From NCBI GenBank assembly GCA_006538405.1, contig BJKQ01000014.1, forward strand, positions 558,001 through 622,000: a DNA stretch of 64,000 bases. The letters run 5' to 3'. The notes under the pieces were generated by a model. It was not told the DNA's origin, did not search any database, and was given only the letters and a program-made list of their open reading frames with translations. This stretch comes from Hansfordia pulvinata (Eukaryota > Ascomycota > Sordariomycetes > Xylariales). Shown piece by piece: positions 23,986 to 35,686 of this stretch (position 1 is its first letter; each line of letters starts with the position of its first letter). The position numbers and the translations under genes are program-made.

Positions 23986-25157
23986 CTACTGCGCCTGCGC
24001 CTGCGCCGGAACCCAGTCTTGACCCTTCTGCTCGGGAACTAGAGTTAGCATCTGGCCCTTGTCGGCGGCGGCCTCGAGGTTGGCGAGGGTCAGCAGCTCC
24101 ATGTCGCGCTGGGCCTCGAAGGTGTTGGTGCCGATGTGGGGCACGATGAAGGCGCGGTCGCAGCGCAGCAGGCCCTTGTGGACCTCGGGCTCGCGCTCGA
24201 AGACGTCGAGCCCGGCGGCGGCGACGTGGCCGGACTCGAGGGCGTCGACGAGGGCGGCCTCGTCGACGAGGGCGCCGCGGGCCGTGTTGACGAGGACGAC
24301 GCCGGGCTTCATGCGGGCGAGCTCGGGCCCCCGATGATGTGGCGCGTCTGCGGGCCCAGGGACAGGCTGAGGGAGACAATGTCGGACTGGGCGAGCAGCT
24401 CGTCGAAGGAGACGTAGCGGGCGCCCGCCTCGAGCTCCGGGCCCAGGCGGCGGCGGTTGTGGTAGACAATGTCGCAGCCGAGGGCGCGGGCGCGGGCGGC
24501 GATGGCGCGGCCGATGCCGCCCATGCCGAGGATGCCGAGGGTCTTGCCGCGGGGATTGTGGCCGAGCCCCGGGGCGGCGCGGCCTTTTGCCTTCCACTGG
24601 CCGGCCTTGATGGCGGCGATGTGGGGGTAGGCGTTGCGCAGGGCGCCGAGCATGAGGAAGATGGCCGTGTCGGCGGTGGAGTCGTCGACGGCGCCCGGGG
24701 TGGCGGAGACGGCGATGCGGCGGGCGGAGCAGGCGTCGACGTCGACGTTGTCGTAGCCGGCGCCGTTGTGGGCGATGTAGCGCAGCGAGGCGGGCAGGGC
24801 GTCGACGAGCTGGCGGTCAAAGGGCCCCGTGGCGGCGGTGGAGGCGTTGGAGCGGTAGCAGGCGACGACGGCGTCGTAGTCGCCCTTGCTGCAGTGGTCG
24901 AGGAAGACGCCCCGGCCGGGCCCTCGGGCGGCGGGGAACTCGAGCAGGTTGTACTTGGAGCCGAGGGCCTTCCACTCCTTCTCGCAGTGGCGGATGCCGC
25001 CGATCATGAGGACGGTGGGTTTTTGGGTGGACGACGACGACATGGTGATGCTGAGGCTGAAGCAGCGGCCGGTGGTGGTGGTGGTGGGGTTCGTGATGGT
25101 GGTGGTGAGGGGGCAGGAGGACAGGCGGTAGAGTGGACGAGTGGCAGCTCGGATCAT
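23986..25157 (-). CDS. D-2-hydroxyacid dehydrogenase (glyoxylate/hydroxypyruvate reductase-like)
   Basis: NAD(P)-dependent reductase of 2-oxoacids such as glyoxylate, hydroxypyruvate or pyruvate. It is intronless, 390 aa once one base is restored. The Rossmann motif [10 protein letters not shown] lies near residues 208-216. The substrate-side motif [11 protein letters not shown] precedes it. The C-terminal half shows [11 protein letters not shown] with the catalytic Arg, the Glu of [11 protein letters not shown] and the catalytic His in [11 protein letters not shown]. The start chosen is ATG 25157; the first ~38 residues are Arg/Thr/Ser-rich with no acidic residue, a likely mitochondrial presequence. 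A second ATG at 25043 (MSSSSTQ) would give a cytosolic form. The frame breaks at a five-base run (C5 at 24328-24332 on the plus strand), inside [14 protein letters not shown]; one base restores it. Gene ends at 23986. Confidence 0.88.
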
Positions 25158-26135
25158 GGCACCACGGAAGAGAGCCAGTCGAGTCAAGTCAAGTCAAGTC
25201 GGGTCGAGGCGAGGCGAGGCGAGGTGGTCAAGAAAGGGGAGTAGGGCGGGAGGGGGAGGGGCCGATGCCCTCCTCCGACAGCTTTCAATCATCACATCCA
25301 ATCCGTCCGCGATGCGACTGCGGGGTGGGTGAGTGGGATGACGCGGGTGCGGGCGGGCCTCGTGCTCTCCGGGCCCGGAGCTCAAGCTGCGCCTGTCCGC
25401 CGCCGTCTGTCGCTGTGGAGGTGCCTAGGTAAGGTATGTACCTCTTTACCTGTCATGGCCCGCCATCGTGATCAGAGCTGTGCGTCGCGTAAAAGATCGG
25501 CCGGCATGACGATGGCAAAGCCCACAGTGCTCGTACGAGCGAGCACACGACGAGACCCGACCCGTCCTGCTGCACTGACAAGCGCCGTGTTGCGCGCCGC
25601 GCGGGGCGCCCTTGTGTGGGAATGAGTCGCGATCCATGGGTGGTAAGACGTCAAGTACATCCAATACCTCACCAATTACCTACCTACCACGGATGCAGCA
25701 TGAACCCTTCCATTGCAATGAACCATTAAGTCAAAGCCTCCCAGTGGTCACGACGTGCAACCTGGTTAGGTAGGTAAGGTAGGTAGGTACCGGGAAAGCA
25801 AGCTGTTCAAAGTTGAGTTTGAGCGAGGTTCTCCATCTCCAGCTGCACAGAGCCTCCCGCTGCTCTGTCCAGCTCGGAGATCAGCTCCGATCTGAGGGGT
25901 GGCCGCCTGTGCACTCTTTGCCCCCTCGTCCCCGGAGTACGAGTACTTCTCCGAATGCCCCGCGGCACGAACCCCGACCGCTCCGTTCCAGCCTTCATTC
26001 ATGGGATTCATCCAATGTCATGTACCTCGTCCCTAAGTCAAGGACATTGATGAGTGGAATTGGAATAGGAACAGTCATTGTAGGTCAGGTACTCAAATTA
26101 CTATGTCTGCAATGAAATTGCCCGAACCTGGAGCA

Positions 26136-26157
26136 ATGCCCGATAAATGTCGGGCAT
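26136..26157 (+). repeat. Perfect 8-bp inverted repeat (hairpin)
   Basis: ATGCCCGA and TCGGGCAT flank a six-base loop TAAATG. Related CCCGA words also occur just before (26120-26124) and after (26168-26172). Function unknown. Confidence 0.8.
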
Positions 26158-27900
26158 TTGAGGTATACCCGACATGTGGACGGGTGAGAGAAGTGAACCA
26201 TATTATATGTACCTAAGTCGTCGCTTCCACTTTTACCGAACCCTATACCAAATGACCTCACTTAAAAATGTCGCATACCTCTGTAGGCAGTTATCGAGTA
26301 TTGCTGCGAGGCAGTGATGTCTGCATGTGGTCCAGTCGTCATGTGGTGTTTGCAGCTCAGTTGATTGGTCTCCCATCGTTCCTGCCCCGAGACAATGGCG
26401 CTCAAGGCAGATTGGAACGTGGCACGACACGGCTGCTGCTCAAGGCAGGAACGCCTTGCACAACGATGGAAATCTGACATACAGCTTCAAATCACCACAA
26501 AATGAAATATCGTCCGAACCAACCCCGAGTTTTCCGTGCATTGTCGTTCGGCTCGCAGCCCAGGTCACCCACCCTTCGATTATGGATACCTTGATGATTG
26601 TGCACCTTTCGCCCAGCTGCCGCTCTGTCACGGCGCTGCAGCAGCGCCATCGACACAAGGCAGGTTGAGTCACTTCGCCTCTCCGCTCATCAACATCAAC
26701 GCCGGCATCAACACTCGTCGACCAGCGCGTTGGCTAGCCATGGCAATGTGATGACCGCCCCCGACCCTGACGCCGGCATCGATATCGACATTGAAAACCC
26801 CCAGCCGCTCAAGTCGGCACAGCCGATCAGGCCAGACGACTCTGTCAGATTCACAGCCTCGCTGCCTCCACTACTCCGTGTCTTGAAGCACGTCGGCCCA
26901 ATCCATTCCTCGCGTCCCAAACCTGCCATAAACTGCAGCTAGCAACCGCGCTCATTGGTTGCCAAGTCGCGTCCCCGCAACCTACCTGTGACGAGATCGA
27001 CCGCCGATACCTCCAGACAGACAGGCGCTCCATCGGTGCCGCCAGCCCGGGGGACCCGTGGCAATGGCCTTCCCCAGCCCGCTCGGCCCCCGACCGGGGC
27101 TTGTTCCTGGAACCCCTCTTCAATAGGCAGGTCGGTTCATCGCCCATCTCCCACGACACAGTAATGGACTCGGAGGCTCAGGCACACACAGCCCGCCATT
27201 GGCCACCCCTACCCATCCCGTTGGCCCTGCAATCCCACAGCGCCGAGTCCACCCGCAGAGCTCAGATCGTCTGCTTTGCATATGCCGTGTCGGAGCACGC
27301 ACTGGACATGGACTCTCGCCCACAAGCGCTTCGCCGGACTCGGAAGGCCGCCAGACGCAAAGGTCGTCTCAGCTGTTCCGCCTCGCCCTTGCCCTTGTCT
27401 ACCAAGTCTCGCCTTCTCTGTCGTCAATCTTTCGGAAGCTACCGCATTCAAAACACGTCTGCTCGGCTGACCTGGAAAGTCAACAGGATATTGCTCACAG
27501 CCCTTCCCCTGCGCTCCCATTTGCGCTTCATGAGGCGCACAGCAAGCCTGTTGCGCCATCGCCTCAGCCTCTTTCCCTTTCGCGCAGGAGAATCCCTCGA
27601 GACAATGCCCCCCTTTCCCGTTAAATGCTGGCCCGCCCCTCTGATTGGCTGCGCAGTCAACTGAGTTCCGTGCGTGCGGTTGCCGATCGCAGGGACTCCA
27701 TGGTCGCCGGCCGGCCTTCGTTGTATCCCGCACGCAGCAGTTCGCCAAACTTCACACAGCGAGGAGTTACAAGCGTTGGCATACCCGGCCCTGCTGTACT
27801 CGCGTTGTGCTTGAATGGGGCCCTTGCGTTTCGCGAGACCTACGACATTGGGCAGTGCTCTTCGGTGCCCAGCCTGCTATCGTAAGACGCGGCGGGTAAA

Positions 27901-27987
27901 ATGGCCAATGCTGCAGACGACCTGAAAGGCATGAGGGAGAAGCATGTCTTCGCCAATGTTGAGTTTGCCGGTACTCTCATTTTATGA
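27901..27987 (+). other. Possible upstream ORF of the subtilase gene
   Basis: A 28-codon frame beginning MANAADDLKGMREK in a strong start context (AAAATGG), 116 bases before the subtilase ATG. It is preceded by an in-frame TAA and ends at TGA 27985-27987. If the transcript includes it, it would be expected to reduce or tune translation of the protease. No transcript data support this. Confidence 0.3.
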
Positions 27988-28103
27988 CTGGATACTCATT
28001 CCCACAGCTCCCTCTGTAGCTTCACGTTCTTTTACAGTCTTTTTGACAAAGACAAGCCATTCTTTATTACCCCCCGCCCTGTTGGCAAAGGAAAACATCC
28101 ATC

Positions 28104-29497
28104 ATGCTGGTCAACCTCTACAAGCTCGCCCTATTGGCCACCTCCTTGCTACCGATTGCAAGCACCCTGCCGAGTCCATCGGCGCCCGTTCCAAACGGAG
28201 ATCCTGACCATATCCCTGGCAAATATATCGTCACTTTACGAAAAGGCTTGGATGCCACGGCGGTAAAGCAGCACATGAGCTTCGTTCAAGGTGTGCACGC
28301 GCGCAGCAACAGCGGACACAGCGGTGTGGGCAGACAATGGAGCCTGGACCTGTGGAACGGCTATGCAGGCTACTTTGACGAGCACACAGCCGAACAAATT
28401 CGGAAGCACCAGAATGTCCAGTCGGTCGAGCCTGATCGTGCTCGCCACTTGTACGGAACTCTTCAGGTCCAGAGCCAGGCTGAGTGGGGGCTGGCTGCCC
28501 TCTCTCACAAGAGCGTGAACGCCAGCGCAAACGAATACGTCTACGACAACCGCGCCGGCGAGGGCGGCTACGCCTACATTATTGACACGGGTGAGTAAGC
28601 TGTAATACCTCTTGTCCCAAAGACTGTTCTCGCGGCCGTTCTCCCATGGCAACGAGTCTGCGGGCTTCTTTCTCTGTCTTCCTTGCCACCCTTACCGACT
28701 CACCTCATTCAGGCATTCTCGATACACACGTCGAATTTGAAGGCGGACGCGCCGTAAAGGGCTACAACGCGGTGGACGATGTCGCTTTCGAGGACCGCCA
28801 GGGTCATGGCACACACGTGGCGGGGACCATCTGCGGCAAGACGTACGGGGTGGCCAAGCGCGCCACTTGCGTCTCGGTCAAGGTCTTCGACGAAGGGGGC
28901 TCGGATAGCGAGACGGTGCTCGAGGGCCTGCACTGGGCCGTCCACAACATCACGGCCGAGGGGCGCACAGCCTCCTCCGTCATCAACATGTCCATCGGGG
29001 GCGCAGCCTCGGCCGCCGAGAACCGCGCCGTCGAGGCCGCCGCCGCCGCGGGCGTGACCATTGTCGCCGCCGCGGGCAACGACGCGGACGACGCCTCCAA
29101 CTCCTCGCCCGCGTCCTCCCCCAGCGCCATCACCGTGGGCGCCCTGGGAGGCGACGGGGGCCGCGCCCCCTTCAGCAACTACGGCGCCGACGTCGATATC
29201 TGGGCACCCGGGGTCGGCATCAGGTCGGCCTACATCGGCGGCGGAGGCGGCGGCAGCAGCAGCAGCAGCAGCATCAACGACGCCACGCAGGTCCTCGACG
29301 GCACCTCCATGGCCGCCCCGCACATCTCCGGGCTCGTCCTCTACTTGCGGTCCTTGCAGGCTGCAGAGACACGAGGGGTGCAAGGATCCCTCGACACGCC
29401 GGACGCCATCGCCGGCAGGCTCAAGGAGCTCGCCGCGACGGGCGTGCGTGATTCGCGCGGGCCCGGAGGCAGGGCGTACAACGGAAGCGGGAGGTGA
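28104..29497 (+). CDS. Secreted subtilisin-like serine protease (S8, proteinase K type)
   Basis: Exons 28104-28590 and 28713-29497 (donor GTGAGT, acceptor TTCAG), 423 aa. Residues 1-20 are a signal peptide (MLVNLYKLALLATSLLPIAS). An I9 propeptide follows (GKYIVTLRKG at about 39-48), acting as intramolecular chaperone and inhibitor. The catalytic domain has the full triad: Asp161 in YIIDTG, His194 in QGHGTHVAG and Ser361 in DGTSMAAPH. The oxyanion Asn lies in AAGND. The intron splits the Asp motif right after Asp-Thr. A Gly/Ser repeat insert (GGGGGGSSSSSS) sits just before the catalytic Ser region. The predicted product is an extracellular endopeptidase for nutrient acquisition. Intact, with no missing residue. 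Confidence 0.95.
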
Positions 29498-30117
29498 AGG
29501 GCCGCGGACCGGGGCGTGGGGTGGAATTCTTCTACTCTCTCCTTTCATTTACGCGGACTGTTACTTTTCTATCTTGTCTTTTCTTCTTGTTTGGAAAAAT
29601 CTTTTACGATGACTCGCATCGCTCCTCTCCTCCTTACCCCTTTCTTCTAGCTTGGTGCAAATCTGGTTCTGTCTCTTCCTGTCTTATCACACCGCACCGC
29701 CCACGGCCAAGTGGGCGCAGCAACACCTTTCACTTCGAGAAGGACGGTTCATAAGAGGGTTGGAGTCTGGCGTTCGGCAACGACGGCGCATTTCGGTACA
29801 TTGGCTTGGATTGCCTTTCTCTTCTGTTTCTTCTTGATCTGGTTGGATGAAGATTCTATGTCATGTTAGGGTCTCAGAGTTACTTGTGCGTGACCTTCAA
29901 AGAGCGTTTGTCCACCCAATGTTCTCTGCTGCTCTGCATCAGTCACGCGAGCTATTGTACACCGCAATTGTTGCAATCGCTACAAAGATGGATCATATGC
30001 TGGTTATATATCACCTGGATCTCTATTTCAATGGGACCATTCTGTCTTCGAGAAGCCGATGCACCGTGCGAATGAAGTACATATTCCAAGGTTCGGCACA
30101 GTGAAACATGGTTCATA
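29498..30117. other. Intergenic region between convergent genes
   Basis: Shared 3' region of the subtilase (plus) and the thiolase-like gene (minus). T-rich and CT-rich stretches follow the subtilase stop. No gene is seen. Confidence 0.7.
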
Positions 30118-31665
30118 TCAAAGCTTGTGCTCGGACAGCAGAGTGAAGAGGTTGCGGGCAGGGTTGTCAGGATCAGCCTGCACCCGACCATGGCGGCCGA
30201 CGGGCTCAAGCTTCGTGCTGGACAGCAGTTTGAGAGTGCTCGCATCGCCGTGATTAGCGATAAAGCGACGATCGTTGGCCAGAAGCCTTCCCACGATGTG
30301 GCCCCGCGCCGGTCCTCCGTCGCGGCCAAAATCCACCGTGTAAGTCTCAATCCGCGCTTCACCCCGTGGCGCTTCTTCAAACCGGTCCAGCGGAAGCTCA
30401 TCGCGGTGATCGGAAAGAGGAGGGGATTCCGGATACGGGTTCTTACCTGCGCTGGCAGAGAGCACAACGGCATGCTGGTACGACAAGACGCCCCCGTTAG
30501 CCAGTATGAGCCCAGTTTTCTTCTGGCCTCCCCTGAGCTGGCGGGCCATCTCCGAAATGGCGTGCATCGAGTAGTTGTTCCCGGCGCCACCGAACGACGT
30601 CAAGCCGCCCAGCAGAGTGATAGGCTTCGGAGGGCTCACTGAAGGCAGGCCCAGATGCCGACATGCAAGCTTGGGCACTATGGGGAAGCACGAGTAGAAG
30701 TCGTACAAGTCCACGTCGTCCGCGGTCAAGCCCGAAGCCCGGAGCGCGGCGTCAATCGAGTCGCCAATGGCGGCGCTGGAGTGGTAGTTGACTCTCCTGA
30801 AGAAATCCTCCGACTCGGCCGTGCCGGCGCCGCCCAGGACATACACCCACTTCTCGCGAGGGATGCCGAGCTCTCGGGCGTACTCTGTCGAGGTCACCAC
30901 GCAGGCGCCTGCGATGTTGACATCGTTGAAGGCATTCATCAGCAGCGGGTACGGCATGCAGATCATGCGGTTCTTCCTCGAGACGGTGGCGATCTCCTCC
31001 TTGGTCGCGGCTCTCCCGTGGTTCCAGGAGTTGACATTGTCCTTGGACACCTGCGCAAAGTCGGCGTACATGGAAGCGGACTCGTCATTGGACTCGGCGA
31101 AGCTCTGGCCCTCCTCCGCCCGCAGGCCGTTCTCGTACATGGGGTAGACCTGGATGGGCGCCCCGACACCGTGGACGCCCTTGAGGCTCCTGTCCTCGGA
31201 CGGGGGCCGCGGGCGTATGATGGCGCTGGCATCCTGGACCGGGGTCCATCCGGGTGGCGGGACCTTCTGTTTCCTGGCGTAGGCCTTGAGGGTGTCGAGG
31301 GCCTCGCCGCCGGCAATGACGGCGACCCTGGACAGCCCCTTGTCGACGCGGCGACAGGCTTCGTCCAGCAGCTTTGCGGGCTGATTCCCGCCGTGAGGGC
31401 TGACGTGCGAGAACCTTGGAGCAGCGCCGAGCTGGTCTGCGAGGTGCCGAGCCAGGTCCGGGTAGGGCCAGGACCAGGGGCGGACGACGGCGATGTCGTC
31501 TATGGAGGACTGCAGCTTCGGGGCCGTCGCCGGGGCGATGCCGGTGTCTGCGAGGGCAAGGTTGATGGCACGCAGGATGAGCGAAGCGGGCTCGTCTGAG
31601 CCGTCGCCGGGCAGAGCACGGGTCTGGTTCTTGAAGTCGGCCACCCCGACCAGTATAGGAGCCAT
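30118..31665 (-). CDS. Thiolase-like protein (TLP1-type acyl-CoA acetyltransferase family)
   Basis: Single-exon, 515 aa, start ATG 31665 (upstream in-frame codons reach only a GTG). Thiolase fold: MAPILVGVADF opens the N-terminal half, and VAVIAGGEALDT resembles the thiolase core helix region. The C-terminal half has VDLYDFYSCFPIVPKLA and GGLTSFGGAGNNYSMHAI, corresponding to the thiolase loop containing the active-site His. The last ~90 residues (ETYTVDFGRDGGPARGHIVG onwards) match the additional C-terminal domain of thiolase-like protein type 1. Classical degradative thiolase Cys motifs are not evident, so the chemistry is uncertain: it may bind or transform acyl-CoA (peroxisomal or cytosolic) rather than perform standard beta-oxidation. 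No C-terminal SKL: the protein ends in HKL, which could act as a weak peroxisomal signal. Confidence 0.85.
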   Translation of the reverse strand: MAPILVGVADFKNQTRALPGDGSDEPASLILRAINLALADTGIAPATAPKLQSSIDDIAVVRPWSWPYPDLARHLADQLGAAPRFSHVSPHGGNQPAKLLDEACRRVDKGLSRVAVIAGGEALDTLKAYARKQKVPPPGWTPVQDASAIIRPRPPSEDRSLKGVHGVGAPIQVYPMYENGLRAEEGQSFAESNDESASMYADFAQVSKDNVNSWNHGRAATKEEIATVSRKNRMICMPYPLLMNAFNDVNIAGACVVTSTEYARELGIPREKWVYVLGGAGTAESEDFFRRVNYHSSAAIGDSIDAALRASGLTADDVDLYDFYSCFPIVPKLACRHLGLPSVSPPKPITLLGGLTSFGGAGNNYSMHAISEMARQLRGGQKKTGLILANGGVLSYQHAVVLSASAGKNPYPESPPLSDHRDELPLDRFEEAPRGEARIETYTVDFGRDGGPARGHIVGRLLANDRRFIANHGDASTLKLLSSTKLEPVGRHGRVQADPDNPARNLFTLLSEHKL

Positions 31666-33095
31666 GGTGAAGTTTCCGGGGACGAGGTAAGGAGTCTGGG
31701 CAGCGGCACCGGCGTGAGAGATCACTTGATTTGATTATGGCGGGCATCTCAACCCCTGCACTCCCCCAGAGGCCGAAAGCCTCGGCACAAGGGGAAACCC
31801 TGGTCGAAAGCCCGTGTTGGAGAGCACCAGGGCATCTCCTCATGAGTGGGCCACCGGCTCCCAGGCATGACGTTGCCCGCCCGGGTGCTTCGTGCTACCA
31901 CACTGAACATTAGCTCCCGAGAGCGTCACAGAGTGAGTGGTCTCGGTGTAAAATGATCAGCCACCGGTGACGGTGAGTGAGGAGTCGAGGTTGCTCGAAT
32001 ATCGCAGTGTGGTGCCTAGCGGGGGTTCAGACACTGCCGGAGTATACTGTGAGTACGAGAACTTTAGGAGAGGGTAGGACTGTTGGAGACTTATACTGGG
32101 CTGCATGTGCTCTCCTGAACAGAGCGAATCCCCGATTCATTTGACGTGCCGATTCCACCCGTTTGGGTCTTTGGTAGATTCTAATCATTGGGGATTCGAC
32201 GCGATGCTTCATCCCGAGCAATTCATTGTACCGACGATTCATCTGGTGCCCTGGTTACACGTGGTCGGGTTGCGCCTTCCGTCGGGCGTCCCCGGCGTCT
32301 GCAGGTGGTGCGCGCACTGGCACCTGCCTGGAGTTCTCTCCCACTCGAACCTCGCCATCGTCGCGCTTTCCCAGCCTGCGCGTGGCGACCATGACCCGGA
32401 AAGAACGACTGCCACTGCTCTCCACTGGAGGCTCTGAGCTGCTGCACCCTCCACTTTACCTCATTTGAGAGCAGGCAGGTAAATTCCCGGGCAGGTACCT
32501 ATCCATCTGTATACTACACCCCACCATACCTTACACACGTATAGGCCGGATGCTGAATGGATAAAGGTGTGTGACTGGGATACCTTTATTCCTTAGCACT
32601 CGTTCAATAGTGCAGCGGCCGGAAAGAGGCTGGCGCGCGACAGGTACAAGTCGTTCCCGCTCGGAAGGCACGCGCAGGCACGCAGGGTGAGAAATGAAAT
32701 AAGTGGGCAGGCGGCAGGAAGGAACCATTGATGAAGGGACCGCCTGCCAATCTTGAAGAGTACCTACCTAACTACCTACCTTACCTACTACCCTTATTAT
32801 ACTCGTAACGCGCGCGGGAGGGGACATACACGTAGGTATGTGCTTAGTTGGAACGTCGAGTGATTAAATGAGTTTTCCGCCCAGTCCCGTCGTCCCGTTC
32901 CCCCACTGCGAATGACCTCGTCTTGTTCCGTCGCATCTCGCTACGCACGCCTCCGCCCCTCGCCGTCTCCCGCCGCCACAACTCCCGGCGTCCCGCCTGC
33001 GTGCGCCGCCCATCTCCCTCCGCTCCGGCGCTCGGCAGCAGCAACACCGGCGGCAGCAGCCCGATCCCCAGCCACCCACCGTGCCCGCGTTCGCG
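31666..33095. other. Intergenic region between divergent genes
   Basis: Bidirectional promoter region of the thiolase-like gene and the membrane-anchored gene. TACCTACC words cluster at 32760-32795. No gene is supported. Confidence 0.6.
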
Positions 33096-35686
33096 ATGGG
33101 GCCCCGCAACAGCAGCAGGAAAGGCGCGCCGGATGACGACGTCGCGCCCCTCGCCGCGTCCGGCGCGTCCGCGTCCGCGTCCGCGCCCGCCGGGCCCGTC
33201 GCGCCATCCCGGCCGGCTCCGTCATCGCTGGCGCCCCCGGCGCATTCGCCATCCTCGTCGCCCTCCCTCTCGCCCTCTCCCACGCCCTCCCCTTCGCTGG
33301 CCCCGGGCGAGGCTCCGGCCCCAAAGCCAAGTCCGCGGCCCCGCCACAAGCCGCCCCCTCGGCCCTCGTCATCTGCCGCAATAAGTACGTCCCCTGCTGA
33401 CGACGGTTCTGCATCTCCTCCTTTGGCCCGTCCCACCATCACCGTCCATGTCTACCTCATACACACACACACAACCCCGGCACCGCTTCACGCGATGCCC
33501 GCTTCTTTACATGGGTTTCCCGCCGGCGGCCCCTCCAACCGCTCATACCGACTGTCTGTTCGCCCCTCTGTTTGTACGTCTGCCCACCTCACAGGTTCCC
33601 TTCCCCAGCAAAGCAAAGCAGTCAACTTCCACCATTGTGCTCATGCTCTTTGCCTCCTCTGCAGACACTGGCGATACATCTCGTCCTTCCATGGCCCCTG
33701 GCTCCAGTTGCCGCTCGAGGTCCTCGAAATCCTGGCCCATGCCAACTACTACATGACCTTGCCCCGGCCCGTCGAGCCGGCCGTCTTCTTCGACCTGCTC
33801 AAGATCCGCCGGCTTGTCGACGCCGCCACTGACCTGGCCGTGCGCGCTGCCAGTGGTGTTGCCTCGTCTGCCTCCACCAACCCGCTTGGTGGCCATCACA
33901 TGCAGCAGGCTCTTGGCATGGGCCTCGGGAACCCGCCCGGCGCAAAACTAAGCCCTGAAAGAAGGTTTCGCATACGCGAGCAAGCTTCTCAGAAGCTCTC
34001 GGCCGCATATCGTCTGGATGAAATCGCCACCAGTGTAGCCACGATGCAGTCAACCTCGACCCTCGAGAACGTTGCTGGTCTGGTTCTGCAACGAAGCCCT
34101 CAAGATGCTGACGCCAGTTACGTCCATTTCTTCCACGAGAAGATACCATCTCGGCAGCTGGTTGAGAGCACGGACCTGCGCGTCCTGGATCAGATCATCA
34201 GCCAGCGCCCTTCAGATTGCGAGCCCCTGAGGACGCGCGCCACTGTGCGAACATTCAAGAACGACCACGAGGGCGCTGCGCAGGATCTGACCACAGCATT
34301 GAGTATACTCCGCTTGCAACGCCCCACGCATGAGCATCTCCCCAGCCAAGCAATGCAGCTCGAGTGCAGGACTGGGAAACGGCAGGATCATCCTCCTCTG
34401 GACGAGGCTGATCAACCGTCGAGCATCGAGATCCAGTTGCTTTTCCAACGGGCAGGTTGCTATCTCGCCTTGGCCTGCGACCACGTCCAGGTCTCCCTGT
34501 CCGATCCAGCCCGTGAAGCCTCCGTTGGCGACATTACTGATGGAAACGGTCCCACTTGCGCGATGCAGCCTCCAGCAGATAGTGGAACTGGCAGTGAGGT
34601 CGAGCAGAACACCGAACCCGGAGCGGAGGGTCAGGGCCCTACACCCAAGCAGATGGCCGGCCGCAAGGCTGTGCGGACCTTTGCCAAACGCGCGATCAGA
34701 GATTACATGGAGTACTTCAAGTACTTCCACTACTCGGCGGACTTGCCCGTTGAAGTGCTCGACAACTTCACCCGCCAGGTGAACAACGCTACTAACCGTA
34801 CGAAGAAGAGCTATGGTCACCCCCGAAGGGCGCCTTGTGACCAAGCCAGTACAGCCCATGGTCATCTCGGCCATGCCGTACATGACTTAGCAGCTCTCTT
34901 CTCCGCCATGCCACCCTCGAGCCTGCCCCTTATCCATCAAAGGAGATTGTGACCACTGCGTCTGCTCACAGGGAGCCCATCCAGGCCACGTCCGAGATGG
35001 TGACGTACCATCCGCTCTTGGTGGACGCTCTACATTCGCTTCTGCTGTGCCACGCGCTCATACAGACATCGACCAAGGAGCTTCAGCGGCACGCCTATAT
35101 GGTCGCGCGCCTTGCTCGCCTGCTGGACGGATATCCTGTGCTCCAGGCAAGCCGCTCACCTGCTCGAGCTGATTGGATCGAGGTGCTACGGCGCGCGAAC
35201 GATTGGGTCGAGCTCTCGTCAAGCTGGGAGACCTTGTGCGCCCCTGCGCCACTTCCCGGCACCGCGGCGGCCAGCGAGGTGACTGCTGCGACGGCCGGCG
35301 TGCACGCGCTGAGCATGACGGGCAGTGCGGACGAAAGCGAGTCGGAGATCCAACGCAGGGAGAGAATAAGGCAGCAGTCCATTCTGGATGCACTGGGAGA
35401 CGAGCGTGTGGACGACGAAGCAAGTCTCAAGGCGGCGATCCTGGCTCGACAGAAAAGAGCCGAGGTGGATGATATGACGTTGCCTCCACCCAGCGGGACG
35501 CACAGCCCGAGCGCCGCACCCAAGCGATGGGCTGCTGACGACGGACGAGAGTATCCCGTATCGACTGAGCGGGCCGAGGCGGTTGCCAGGTGGGTGCGCG
35601 AAGCCCCGGCAGGATCTGGTGCCAGTACTACCAAACGGAAGAAGAGACCATCAAAGCGCGCTCCTCCCAAGGGCGAAGAGCAATGA
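33096..35686 (+). CDS. Membrane-anchored protein resembling fungal 'histidine kinase group protein', two frame losses
   Basis: Exons 33096-33384 and 33665-35686 (donor GTACGT, acceptor CTGCAG; 280-base intron). Restoring one base at 33192-33197 and one at 34926-34931 gives 770 aa. The disordered N-terminus is followed by a hydrophobic helix (AFAILVALPLALSHAL), a likely membrane anchor. A conserved block VICRNK-HWRYISSFHGPWLQLP spans the intron. The remainder is helical; RTRATVRTFKNDHEGAAQDL and QLLFQRAGCYLALACDHV look like TPR-type helix pairs. The end is Lys/Arg-rich. From memory, similar proteins in other Sordariomycetes are annotated 'histidine kinase group protein', but no H-box, ATPase or receiver motif is visible, so I do not infer kinase activity. 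Both breaks shift the frame by the same one base in the same direction. Confidence 0.75.

Larger units (their letters stand above)
25158..28103. other. Intergenic region
   Basis: Nearly 3 kb between divergent genes. It starts with short tandem TCAAG and GGCGA repeats (about 25186-25222) just upstream of the dehydrogenase start. TACCTACC words lie at 25425-25440, 25677-25690 and 25765-25792, and a perfect 8-bp hairpin at 26136-26157. Open frames at 26598-26942 and 27101-27664 have no recognisable domains, and I do not call them. A 28-codon upstream frame sits at 27901-27987 in the leader of the subtilase. Confidence 0.5.

Noticed and set aside
24339..25244. 301-codon plus-strand frame, Gly/Ala/Val/Asp-rich
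   Set aside because: Antisense shadow of the dehydrogenase gene; low complexity and no motifs.
27101..27664. 187-codon plus-strand frame
   Set aside because: Several overlapping frames of similar length on both strands and no domain; this is GC-rich noise upstream of the subtilase.
30655..31599. 314-codon plus-strand frame
   Set aside because: Antisense shadow of the thiolase-like gene, which has domain motifs on the minus strand.
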